A stretch of DNA of 64,000 nucleotides from Verrucomicrobiota bacterium (GTDB taxonomy: Bacteria; Verrucomicrobiota; Verrucomicrobiia; CAIQCK01). Below the pieces are notes generated by a model. That model was not told where the DNA came from. It saw nothing but the letters and a program-made list of their open reading frames with translations, and did not search any database. Shown here piece by piece: positions 8,089-17,241 of the stretch. The stretch lies in assembly GCA_016235595.1 (NCBI GenBank), contig JACRJX010000016.1, forward strand, positions 1 to 64,000, given 5' to 3'. The stretch's first letter is position 1. Every line of letters begins with the position of its first letter. The position numbers and the translations under genes were made by a program.

Positions 8089-11000
8089 TCACTTCTCGTA
8101 TTCCACGATCAGTTCGGGGCCTTTGCCGCTTTCGCGGGTGAAGTAGTTGATGCCGTCACAGTTGACCGGGTCGATGGCGAGGTTGAGCTCCTTCATGCCA
8201 GCTAGGGAGAGATCCTTCAGCGGCACTTCCACGATCTGGTTTGAGGCAACACGACCGATGTTGGCCAGCACCTTGCCGGGTTTGGGGTGGTTGGCGTAGG
8301 TGACTTCCTCTTCGCTCCACGGGTCGGTGACGAGGCAGATGTTGCCGCCGTTTGTGGATGGGTTGCCGGCGTTGTGGATGCGCAGCTTGATGGAAACCGG
8401 TTTGCCCGGGATGCCGAGCCGGAACTTGAGGTAGGCGATCTGATGGTGATCGTCGCCCATCGCCTTGTTGCCGCCATCCACCAGAAGGATGGGGGTCTTG
8501 CCGCTGCTGGCGGTGGGAATCGAATGGATCACGTAGCCGTCCTCGACGGCTTTCAGCACAACGCGGTCGCCGCGTCCCAGGTAATCAATCGCCATGTTTT
8601 GTTCGACATCGACGGCGCCATCGCGGCGGACGAGTTGGACGCGCGCGGCATAGTTCGACGGCTGCATTTGCTTGGTCACGGTGAGCTTGACCGCGACCTC
8701 CATTTTCTGGCCGACGGACAGGTTCACAGGCGTTTCGGCGGGTGTTGCGCTGAAGCCTTCCGGCGCAACGATTCGCAATGTGCCGGCAAAATCGGCGTCG
8801 GTTTGGTTGGAAAGATGCAGTGTTGCGGTTTGCTCTGGTTTCTCGTTGTTCAATTGGATCGGCGGCACGGTGACGCCGACGCTCAGCATCCGCTCGCGCA
8901 CTACTTCCATCGTTTGAAGGATGGGCGCCTGTTCCGGCGTGGGCTGTCGCAGTTTTGGCAGGAACTCGATGGTCAGGTTGTCGTTGACGGCGACCCCCTT
9001 GAACTCCTTGACGATGGCTTTGCGCGGCCCGCCGGCTTCCTTGACAACGTCGAAGTCCTTCAGCAAGAGCTTGCCTTGGATCGCGATGTCGAACACGCGC
9101 TCGCCCGGTTTCCTGTCGCCCATCTCCGCGAAGCCGAGCCGAACGGTGTATAGGCCGGTGCCGTCGCCAGTATTGAGCAGCGGCACTTCGCAGCGTCCCA
9201 CGCCGCAAACCCCGAACGTGTAGAGCCACGGGTTGCGTGTGCCTTCGACGCGGACGGTGTCGGCGCTCTGGGCGAAGTAACCGCCGGTGCGCGGCAGCAG
9301 CTCCACGGTGGCTTTGAGCGGCAGCACGAGGCTGCCGGTCGGCCGCGGATAGCCGAGCCAGAGCGTGCCGGCATCATCGCGACGGTCGCCGGGGCCGCCG
9401 AGATTGAGGGCGAGGTGTTTCACCGGCTTGATGTCACCGCTGAGGCTGTATTTTGCCCAGACACGATTTTCCTCGCGGGGCGCGAAGACGACCGTGGATA
9501 CATTCGGGAACGGACACATGCAGCCGGAACTGGCCTCGGGCATCATGACAAGACCGTTGGCGGCAATGAAGTTGATCCAGCAGCCGGGCCGCTGGCCTCC
9601 GAAGGTGGTCGTGCCGAAATCGCCGATGAGATCGTAGAAACCGAGGTAAAAGGAACGGAAGAACATGACGTTGTTGCAGGCAGCCGGCGTGCCGCAGTGA
9701 TGGCCAGGCCGCGCGAATTGCCACGGTTCGGTGCGGCCGGTGATCGGGTTCACGCGTGTGCGTTGCTCGCCAGTTTTGAGGTCGAATGCCCACGGCTCGG
9801 CATGGAACGTATCGCCGATGATGAGCGGGCGGACGCGGTAGGCGATGTTCTTGGCCCAGAGCTGCGAGCCGTCGCCGGCGGCAAGCGCGACGACACGGCG
9901 CTGGTCGAATTGGTTGGCGAAAAACTCCTTCCAGAAGTGGCCGTCGGTATAAACGCCAAAGAACACCAGCACACCGTCGTGGACCATCGAGCCGAGCGTG
10001 CCCCAGTGCGTGCCGCCGACGCAACCGGTGAGGTCCATTTGTTTGCGCCAGACCGCCCGGCCCGTCACCAGATCGAGCGCGGTCACGGTACGCAGCGGCG
10101 ACGGCTTCGGTGCTTTGACCGTACGGATGGCCGACTTGCCACGCGGTTTTGCGGCCGGCACAACCGCCGGGCTGCCGTCGGTGAAGAAGACGCGGCCCTC
10201 GGCGATGGAGATGGTGGTGTTCTGGATGCTGCCGCCATACGTCCAGCGGATGCGGCCGGTCGCGGTGTCGCACGCGAACATGATGTCGGAAACGGCGCTG
10301 GTCTTGCTGCCGGTACCGATCAGGAGTCCATCGGTCACAGCGACATGGCACCAATTGCGGGCCACACCGTCGGACGACACTGGCATTGAGTAGGTGGCCA
10401 TGACCGCACCCGTGGCAGCATTGAGTCGGAGGCACTTGTTGGTCGTGGCAACGTAGAAGCTGCTCTCATCTGCTGCGAGATTGCTGGATTCGTTGGAGAC
10501 GCCCGTGCGCACGACGTTGGGGATGTTTCGCTCCCAGAGTTTGAGGCCGTTGTAGGCGTCGTAGGCGCTAACCGCGTGTTCGCCTTCCACGAGCATGACG
10601 CCGTTGACGGAGAGCGGGGAGGCAGCGCGGCGGTGACGGCTGACCGTCTGGAGCGGACCGGGATCGCCGAACCAGAGCAGGCCAAGCGGGCACTTCACGA
10701 GCTTGTCGTCGCCGCAGGTGGTATTGGCGGCGTTGGCATATTCGTGCGTCCAGGATCCCGCGCCGGGCAACGGGCCGCGTTTGAGCATGGCCCACACGCC
10801 GCCTGTTTCGGTCACCTGCGCGCCGGGCGCGCCGGCGCCCGCGAACCACGCACGCAGTCCGGCGGGCGTGACAATGGGGAGATCGCCCTTTATTTCGACA
10901 GGCTGGCCGAGCATTACAACGCCACCGCATGGTTTAAGGACGCGGAGAATTTCCTTCGCGGAACAATCGTTGAGGCGGCCGAGCAGCGCGGTGTCGGAGA

Positions 11001-12909
11001 CGATCAGATTGGCGAAGTAGGACGCATACGGCAGGTGGTCAAGCGTGCCTTGGTCCACGGTGACGCGTGCGCCGTAGAGACCGGCGGCGTCGAGGGCTTT
11101 CCTGGCTGCGGCGACTTTTCGCGCGTCAGGTTCGATGCCGATGATCTTCAGCTCGGTGCGCTTGGCGAGTTCCAGCGCGAGGCGTCCTGTTTCGCAACCG
11201 AGCACGAGACAGAAGCCGCGCTTGACGCCCGATTCCTGAATGATGTGTTTTGCGGCGGCGACGTAAGCGGCTGATAGTTTGTCCTGCCGATAAGGCGACG
11301 GGCTCGTCCGCACGCTGACGACAGATGATGCGAGCCGGGCGCCGGCCTTGTCAGGAACAAAGCAGTAAATCGCGCCGGTGTCGGTGCTCACGAGCAGGCG
11401 GCCTCCGGCGACGGTCAGGCCTTTGGCCTTGCCGTTGACCTTGGTCTCCCAAAGCTTCGCGCCCGTGGTCGCGTCTACTGCGATGATGCGGTTCTGGCCG
11501 CCGGCAAACAGCACATCGCCGGCAAGAATCAGCGAATCAGAACACTCGCACGGCAGCCGCCACTTGACGCTCGACTCCATTTCCACTTTTGCTTCCTCCA
11601 ATTGTTTGTCCATGCGCTGGAGCTGCTTCGCAATCGCAGCGAGCGTCTTCTCCGTGGCTTCGAGCTTGGCTTCATCGGCTTGGAGCGATTTCTCGGCGTT
11701 GTCCCGCCCGGTCTGGAGCGCGGCGCGTTTCGGGTCATCGGCGGACAGGGCGGCCAGTTTCTTGTCGAATTCTTCGAGCGTTGCGCGGCCGTGCTGGATC
11801 ACGTCGGCCAGCCGTTTCTTCTCCTTCTTTGGCGTGGACGCTTGATTGTTGATGTTCATCTGCTGGTTACGAGTGTTGAACCGCAGGAGACCCTGTTTCG
11901 GGTAAATATCCCGGCGCAAGGCGAGCATGGCGTTGGAACTGGTGATGAAGGCGATGTCCTTGGTCATGATGACCTTGCGGCCTTCGAACCATGCGCTTTT
12001 GATTTTCGTCGCGGCGTCGTAGCCGATGATTTCCTCGGTGCCGGTGTAGAGCTGGTTGTCCGCGAGGAACGCGAACGTGCCGCCGATAGTCTTGCCGAAG
12101 GCGATCTCGTAGAGCCGGCGGCCGTCCTTGCGGTCGAATGCGGAGGGCGAGACGCGGCCTTGCGGCACGAAGAGGTTGGTGCTTGTGGACAGCAAGTAGC
12201 CCTGCGGCGAAGAGCGCGTGTCGGTCGCCTCACCGCCGGTATCGTTACGCCAGAGCAACTGTCCGTCGCTGGCACGTGCCGCTTCGAGATAAACACCCTC
12301 CGATGGGAAAATTCCCGCGCCGTAATACGCCACGCCATCGTCCACCAGCACGCCGGTGCGCACGGGCCACATCGAAATCATTTTGCCGTGGCCGATCAAT
12401 TGCTGGTCGCCGGGGCCGACGCGCCGTTGCCAGATGACTTTGCCGTCAGCCGCGGCGAGGCAGTAAACGCAGCCGTCGTCGGAACCGACATAGACGCGGT
12501 CGTCGCATACGGTCGGCGCGAGGCGCACCGGGCCGCCGGTGAAAAACGTCCAGCGCACACGGCCGCTCGTGGCGTCAAGCGCATAGACCTTGTTGTCGGC
12601 GGTCGAGCCGAAGTAGAGCGTGTTGCCCGCAGCGACGACGTGGTTGGCGTCGTCGAATCGGACACGCGGCAATTCCAGAACGCCCTCGACGGGCACGTCG
12701 CGGGGCGGTTCCCACGCAGGCGCGGGCGCGTGGCGTGGACGGAAGACCCACGATTCTGCCAGCGGCGCGGCGAGCTTCTCCGACGTGACGCCGCTACGGG
12801 CGATGTCGTGCCGGTAGGTGGGCCAATCGTCCGCACAAACCATTGCGGTCATCGCGGCGGCAAAAATGGCGGCGACCGGCATTCCCGACTGAGAGAACGA
12901 TAGTTTCAT
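8089..12909 (-). CDS. Giant exported PQQ-type beta-propeller protein with embedded methyltransferase-like domain
   Basis: A 1606-residue protein with a Sec signal peptide (about 1-26). A first set of PQQ-type propeller repeats follows (about 27-350 and 450-520, with blades such as VYALDATSGRVRW). A charged coiled coil interrupts it at about 360-448. A SAM-methyltransferase-like domain lies at about 548-712 (LVLGCETG, GIEPDARK, LKPCGGVV). A second propeller runs from about 715 to 1120 with the Cys pair SGCMCPF, then Ig-like beta regions and a C-terminal domain resembling DNRLRE/CBM96 modules (IAYLKFRLG). The gene converges on the ThiF-like gene with no gap. Methyl transfer outside the cytoplasm would be odd, so the inner domain may have another role. 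Substrate unknown. Confidence 0.8.
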   Translation of the reverse strand: MKLSFSQSGMPVAAIFAAAMTAMVCADDWPTYRHDIARSGVTSEKLAAPLAESWVFRPRHAPAPAWEPPRDVPVEGVLELPRVRFDDANHVVAAGNTLYFGSTADNKVYALDATSGRVRWTFFTGGPVRLAPTVCDDRVYVGSDDGCVYCLAAADGKVIWQRRVGPGDQQLIGHGKMISMWPVRTGVLVDDGVAYYGAGIFPSEGVYLEAARASDGQLLWRNDTGGEATDTRSSPQGYLLSTSTNLFVPQGRVSPSAFDRKDGRRLYEIAFGKTIGGTFAFLADNQLYTGTEEIIGYDAATKIKSAWFEGRKVIMTKDIAFITSSNAMLALRRDIYPKQGLLRFNTRNQQMNINNQASTPKKEKKRLADVIQHGRATLEEFDKKLAALSADDPKRAALQTGRDNAEKSLQADEAKLEATEKTLAAIAKQLQRMDKQLEEAKVEMESSVKWRLPCECSDSLILAGDVLFAGGQNRIIAVDATTGAKLWETKVNGKAKGLTVAGGRLLVSTDTGAIYCFVPDKAGARLASSVVSVRTSPSPYRQDKLSAAYVAAAKHIIQESGVKRGFCLVLGCETGRLALELAKRTELKIIGIEPDARKVAAARKALDAAGLYGARVTVDQGTLDHLPYASYFANLIVSDTALLGRLNDCSAKEILRVLKPCGGVVMLGQPVEIKGDLPIVTPAGLRAWFAGAGAPGAQVTETGGVWAMLKRGPLPGAGSWTHEYANAANTTCGDDKLVKCPLGLLWFGDPGPLQTVSRHRRAASPLSVNGVMLVEGEHAVSAYDAYNGLKLWERNIPNVVRTGVSNESSNLAADESSFYVATTNKCLRLNAATGAVMATYSMPVSSDGVARNWCHVAVTDGLLIGTGSKTSAVSDIMFACDTATGRIRWTYGGSIQNTTISIAEGRVFFTDGSPAVVPAAKPRGKSAIRTVKAPKPSPLRTVTALDLVTGRAVWRKQMDLTGCVGGTHWGTLGSMVHDGVLVFFGVYTDGHFWKEFFANQFDQRRVVALAAGDGSQLWAKNIAYRVRPLIIGDTFHAEPWAFDLKTGEQRTRVNPITGRTEPWQFARPGHHCGTPAACNNVMFFRSFYLGFYDLIGDFGTTTFGGQRPGCWINFIAANGLVMMPEASSGCMCPFPNVSTVVFAPREENRVWAKYSLSGDIKPVKHLALNLGGPGDRRDDAGTLWLGYPRPTGSLVLPLKATVELLPRTGGYFAQSADTVRVEGTRNPWLYTFGVCGVGRCEVPLLNTGDGTGLYTVRLGFAEMGDRKPGERVFDIAIQGKLLLKDFDVVKEAGGPRKAIVKEFKGVAVNDNLTIEFLPKLRQPTPEQAPILQTMEVVRERMLSVGVTVPPIQLNNEKPEQTATLHLSNQTDADFAGTLRIVAPEGFSATPAETPVNLSVGQKMEVAVKLTVTKQMQPSNYAARVQLVRRDGAVDVEQNMAIDYLGRGDRVVLKAVEDGYVIHSIPTASSGKTPILLVDGGNKAMGDDHHQIAYLKFRLGIPGKPVSIKLRIHNAGNPSTNGGNICLVTDPWSEEEVTYANHPKPGKVLANIGRVASNQIVEVPLKDLSLAGMKELNLAIDPVNCDGINYFTRESGKGPELIVEYEK

Positions 12910-12936
12910 AAGCGATCCTCAAAACACGAAAAAAAC

Positions 12937-15933
12937 CTACTCAGACTTGCCGAAACAAAGTGCCTTGCCATTTTGCAGCGTGAGAAACACACGCTGACCG
13001 GCGAGCGCGATGCTGTCATAGACCGGCGGCGTTTCCAACGGATACTCCGCCACGATCCGGCCGTCGCCGGGCGAAAGCAGCGCGAGGAAACCGCTGACGA
13101 CGCCGGCGTTGCACACGCGGCCGGCCAGCACCAGCGCGTTGTCGCACAACGCCATCGCCTCGGCTTGGTGATTGGCCGGCATCGCCTGCCGCCACGCGTA
13201 ATCCTGCCGCGTCAATTTCTCGGCACCGGAGGTTTTCGCGCGCTCCAGCGCGTAGCACGAGCGCGATCTGCTCTCGTAACCGAAGAGGGTGTTCTCGTTC
13301 CAGCAAAAGATCTCTGCGCTGGCGCGGCCGAACTTCCGGCCGCCGGAGCGCCGTGTGCCCATGCGGGTCCACGAACCATCCATCAACGCTTCCAGTGGCG
13401 CGTCGCGCTCGCCCTTGGCCGCGACATCGCCCTGGCCGGTCTTCGGGTCAAATTGCAGATGGTGGAGCTTGATCTTGCCGTCGCGCATGGCAAGCACGTC
13501 GTTCTCGCGGACGGGACCGGGGCCGACTTCCCTGGCCCATAGCTGCCGGCCACTGGCGGGATCGAGGGCGCAGACGGCCAGACCGCCGTCGGTTTCCGAC
13601 GAACGGCCGGCGGACGCGTAGAGCACACCGTCGTGGACCAGCACCGACCCAGGTGCCGGCCAGACCGACTCCACAGCGCCGAACGCCACCATGCGGCGCT
13701 CCCACGGCGCCAGGCGCGCGCGCCATGCCAGTTGGCCGTCGCGGGCGCGAAGCGCGTAAACCCATCCGTCGTGCGAACCGATCAGGCAGAGTCCACCGTG
13801 GATTGTTGGCGGCGAATCGAGCCGCCCGCCAACCGTTGTCCGCCAGAGCGCCCTGCCGGTTGTGGCGTTGAGAGCGACGACTTGGGCAGCATCGGTCACG
13901 GCGGCGAAAACCATTCCATCAGCGACGACGGGCGCACTGAGACAGGAGGCAAGCCGCGCCTGCCAAGCCGCTGCGAGCGGGCCGCTGGAGGGGCGGGCAG
14001 TCTCGCGCTGCCAGAGCAATTTGAGTTTCTCCGGCATCATGCCCCTGGTCGTGCCGCTGCGCTCGGCGTCGTGGCGGTAGATAGGCCAGTCGTTCGGATC
14101 TTGGATTTTGGATTTAGGATTTTGGAGTTTCCCGAAGGCGGGACCTGGTTCAATGGGGCGCGGCCTTTCAAATTCGTCCGCCGCCGGCGGTTCGCCGTTC
14201 GGACCGAACGCGATGAAGCCCTGCACCTGGCCCGGCGCGCATCGGCAGAAGTTTTGGCCGGTGAAAAACATGCCGAGCGCCGGCGTCGCGCCTTCGATGC
14301 AAGCGCCGCGAGCCGCGGCGTAGCTGATTCGTTTGACGCTGCCTTTGAACGACGCGCCTTCCGGCGATGGCGTCAGTTCCATATAGGCGCAACCGCGGCT
14401 GGCGGTGACGTAGTTGCCAACGACGGCGGCGGGTGTGCACATGGGTGAGTCGACAGACGTCGGTAACATGCCTTTCACCTCGCCGGTCTTGGGGTCGTGT
14501 TTCTTGCTGTCGTGCCAGAGCAGACCGTCCACCAACGGTGTCCAGAACCGGCTGGTCGGTTTGATCTCCCACAGCACTTTGCCGTCGGTGGCTGAGAGGA
14601 TGGAGATCGTCTTTGCCTTGGGCCGGGCGACGGAAAGCACGCCGAGGCCCGCGCAGTTGAGGTTCATCAGCGTCGCTGGCTCGAACTGCGTGTGCTCGAC
14701 GCGCCATCGTTCACGCCCGGTCTGCAAGTCCACCGCGACGATCTGCTGGCCGGTCGGCGGGTTGCCCGATTGCAGCAGCAGATAAACAACGCCGTCGGCG
14801 GCTACCATCTCCTGCGCCGGCACTGGCATGGACCATTTCGCCGCGCCGCTGGTCGCGTCGAAGGCGTCGACTGCGCCCGCCGCGCCGCTCTTGTTTACCC
14901 ACGGTGCCCAGATGACGCCGCGCTCGAATTGCTTGAGTTCCTCTTTCGCTTCCCAGCCGGAGGAGATCAGCACGTTTTGCGACAGCAGCAGGCGGATGGT
15001 CTGGTATTTCACCGGACAACTGACCGCGACTGCGCCGGTGGCGCCGTCGAGCCCGACGAGGTGGTCTTTCTTGTAAACGTAAACACGGCGGTCGTCGGCG
15101 ACGATGGGCGCGCTGTTGAAGGCGTTGAGGGCCTGTCCGTTGTCGAGTGTCTCGCAATCCAGCTTCCAGAGCGGCAGGCCGTTGAACGCGTCGCGCGCGG
15201 TGACGTATTGCTCCAGTTTGTGCTTCACGAACGAGGCCGGCGCGAGGTTTTCAAGCTCGGTGGTGCTGAGTGTGAAACAGCGGCCATTGGCGATGACCCA
15301 ACCGCGGCAGGCCGCCCACATGTTGAAGTTCATCGGCAGCCCGTCCTGCCAGCGGAGGCCGGAAGGAAACTTCACAACACGGTCAGCCGAAACGCGATTG
15401 CCGTCGGCGCCGTGCATCGGCTGCGGCCAGTCGTCCATCTCCGGCGGACGCGGTTTGACCGAGCGCGACCAACGGCCGGCCTTGAGGGCGCAGATCACGC
15501 CCCCCGGCGCGACGATGCGCTCGACTTCCACAGTTGTCAGACCTTGCGCGGTTAGCGCGGGCCAGTCTTCGATCACCACGAGGTTGGCAAGGTCGCGGAG
15601 GTAGGGCAGGGGGTTGATCTGCACCTTCTCGGCCATCGCGCGACCAGCGAGACCTTTCGCCTCAATGGCCTTGCGCGTGCGGTCCAGCGAAACGTCGTCA
15701 AGCGCCAGCCCATGCACGAGCAGGCTGCTGCCGCTGGCGAGGTCGGCTGTGAGGTCTGGATTGCTCCTGGAGCCGCAACCGAGATGGACGCAGAACCCGG
15801 CCTTGACGCCTGCGAGTTCGAGGATGTGGTCCGCCGCCGGCTTGGATGGCGCAGCGTTGATGTTGAGAGTCCACGCGAAGATCAGACCAGCGACAGACAA
15901 CAGTGCCTGGGATTTGTGGTTCATGGACATCAT
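12937..15933 (-). CDS. Exported PQQ-type beta-propeller protein with N-terminal methyltransferase-like domain
   Basis: About 998 residues from the ATG at 15933, which gives a clean signal peptide (hydrophobic LLSVAGLIFAWTLNINA). The frame stays open to 16032, but that extension spoils the leader. A methyltransferase-like fold (VHLGCGSRSNPD) covers about 35-165 and contacts a WPQPMHGADGNR segment. Two runs of PQQ-type propeller blades follow (for example VVALNATTGRALWRT and VYALRARDGQLAWRA), with the Cys pair FCRCAPG between them. It shares the unusual methyltransferase-plus-propeller plan with its larger downstream neighbour, 27 bp away, and the two are probably co-transcribed paralogues. Likely periplasmic or surface located; ligand unknown. 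Confidence 0.78.
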   Translation of the reverse strand: MMSMNHKSQALLSVAGLIFAWTLNINAAPSKPAADHILELAGVKAGFCVHLGCGSRSNPDLTADLASGSSLLVHGLALDDVSLDRTRKAIEAKGLAGRAMAEKVQINPLPYLRDLANLVVIEDWPALTAQGLTTVEVERIVAPGGVICALKAGRWSRSVKPRPPEMDDWPQPMHGADGNRVSADRVVKFPSGLRWQDGLPMNFNMWAACRGWVIANGRCFTLSTTELENLAPASFVKHKLEQYVTARDAFNGLPLWKLDCETLDNGQALNAFNSAPIVADDRRVYVYKKDHLVGLDGATGAVAVSCPVKYQTIRLLLSQNVLISSGWEAKEELKQFERGVIWAPWVNKSGAAGAVDAFDATSGAAKWSMPVPAQEMVAADGVVYLLLQSGNPPTGQQIVAVDLQTGRERWRVEHTQFEPATLMNLNCAGLGVLSVARPKAKTISILSATDGKVLWEIKPTSRFWTPLVDGLLWHDSKKHDPKTGEVKGMLPTSVDSPMCTPAAVVGNYVTASRGCAYMELTPSPEGASFKGSVKRISYAAARGACIEGATPALGMFFTGQNFCRCAPGQVQGFIAFGPNGEPPAADEFERPRPIEPGPAFGKLQNPKSKIQDPNDWPIYRHDAERSGTTRGMMPEKLKLLWQRETARPSSGPLAAAWQARLASCLSAPVVADGMVFAAVTDAAQVVALNATTGRALWRTTVGGRLDSPPTIHGGLCLIGSHDGWVYALRARDGQLAWRARLAPWERRMVAFGAVESVWPAPGSVLVHDGVLYASAGRSSETDGGLAVCALDPASGRQLWAREVGPGPVRENDVLAMRDGKIKLHHLQFDPKTGQGDVAAKGERDAPLEALMDGSWTRMGTRRSGGRKFGRASAEIFCWNENTLFGYESRSRSCYALERAKTSGAEKLTRQDYAWRQAMPANHQAEAMALCDNALVLAGRVCNAGVVSGFLALLSPGDGRIVAEYPLETPPVYDSIALAGQRVFLTLQNGKALCFGKSE

Positions 15934-16111
15934 GTGTTTCGCTGAAGTCTGTTCCAGTGATTCAGTGACGGTGTTCAGCGTAGACAGCACGCGGACTGAA
16001 AGGCGAGGCTGAAATGGCGGCAGAGATTCCACTCTTGGCTTTGATGGGATTCGGGACTAATGTGCGACACATTGCGGCGCAGCGACGGAAAACGTGTTTG
16101 GAGGATGAGCG

Positions 16112-17107
16112 ATGAGCCACGGAAAGCACAAACAATATGTGGTCGGAGTGGATTTGGGCGGCACGAAAATCCTCTCGGCGGTTTTTGACAGGAACCTCCG
16201 CGTGCTGGGCCGGGAGAAGAAGAACACGCGGCCGGAACTGGGCGTGGATGGCGTAATCGAGCGCGTCGCAGAGTGTGTGAACGAGGCGCTGGCGTCCGCG
16301 GCAGTGCCCCATACGGCGATCGCAGCGGTTGGTGTCGGTGTGCCGGGGATGGTAAATCAAGCGCGTGGGGTGGTGCGAATTGCTCCCAATCTGGACTGGC
16401 ACGACTTGCCGTTGGTGAAGTTGCTGGAACGGCAGTTGCATTTGCCGGCGGCGCTGATCAACGACGTGCAGGCCGGCACGCTGGGTGTAAAGCACCTGGG
16501 ATCGGGCCGAAAGTTGCAGAATTTTGTGTGCATGTTTATCGGCACCGGCATCGGTGGCGGGATTGTCTTGAACAGCGAGCTTTATCGCGGGGCGGGTGGC
16601 ATGAGCGGCGAGATCGGCCACATGGTTGTTGTGCCGGAGGGCGGTCCGAAGTGCGGCTGCGGCAACCGCGGTTGTCTGGAATCCGTCGCCAGCCGCGGTG
16701 CCATCGTGCGCCGCGTGGTGACGGCGATCGAGAAAGGACGCAAAAGCCTGGTTTGGGACTTGTGCGACGGTGACACGTCACGGGTGCGCAGCCGGATACT
16801 GGCGGAAGCTTATCGCGAGGGTGACAAGCTGGTTCGCAGGATTATTGACGACGCGTGCAAATACATCGGTATTGGCGCGGCCAATCTGATCAACGTCATC
16901 AACCCGCAAGCCGTTATTCTCGGTGGCGGGTTGATTGAGGCGTTGGGTAAACAGATGTTGCCTCGCATCCGCAAGTCGGCGATGGCTCACGTCATCGGGG
17001 CCAGCCCGGAGCGGGTGAAGATTGTTGATTCAGGCCTCGGCGACGACGCGAACATCATCGGCGCGGCGCTGGTGGCGAGGGCGATGGTTGAGACGCGACG
17101 CCGGTGA
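16112..17107 (+). CDS. ROK-family sugar kinase (glucokinase-like)
   Basis: A 331-residue kinase with the ATP-binding VVGVDLGGTKI at the N-terminus, the catalytic Asp118 in LINDVQ, the second phosphate loop FIGTGIGGG, and the ROK zinc site (His170, then Cys181, Cys183 and Cys188 in CGCGNRGC). It probably phosphorylates glucose or a related hexose in the cytoplasm. A strong GGAGG site precedes the ATG. It lies just before the polyphosphate operon. Some bacterial ROK-like glucokinases use polyphosphate, but I see no sequence feature that favours this here over ATP. Confidence 0.9.
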   Translation: MSHGKHKQYVVGVDLGGTKILSAVFDRNLRVLGREKKNTRPELGVDGVIERVAECVNEALASAAVPHTAIAAVGVGVPGMVNQARGVVRIAPNLDWHDLPLVKLLERQLHLPAALINDVQAGTLGVKHLGSGRKLQNFVCMFIGTGIGGGIVLNSELYRGAGGMSGEIGHMVVVPEGGPKCGCGNRGCLESVASRGAIVRRVVTAIEKGRKSLVWDLCDGDTSRVRSRILAEAYREGDKLVRRIIDDACKYIGIGAANLINVINPQAVILGGGLIEALGKQMLPRIRKSAMAHVIGASPERVKIVDSGLGDDANIIGAALVARAMVETRRR

Positions 17108-17241
17108 CGGATGGGTTGCGCTACGGTTACGGCGGTGTGAAATTGCGGAGCGGCCTGCGGTCGTCTTCAGGTTTTGTCTGGTGAGGCGGCTGGCTCTCGG
17201 TGAACATGTGGCCTTTGCAGTGCTGCGATTGGAAGGAAGCA

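Noticed and set aside
16112..17107. Polyphosphate-dependent glucokinase
   Set aside because: Only the location favours it; the motifs are those of ordinary ROK kinases.
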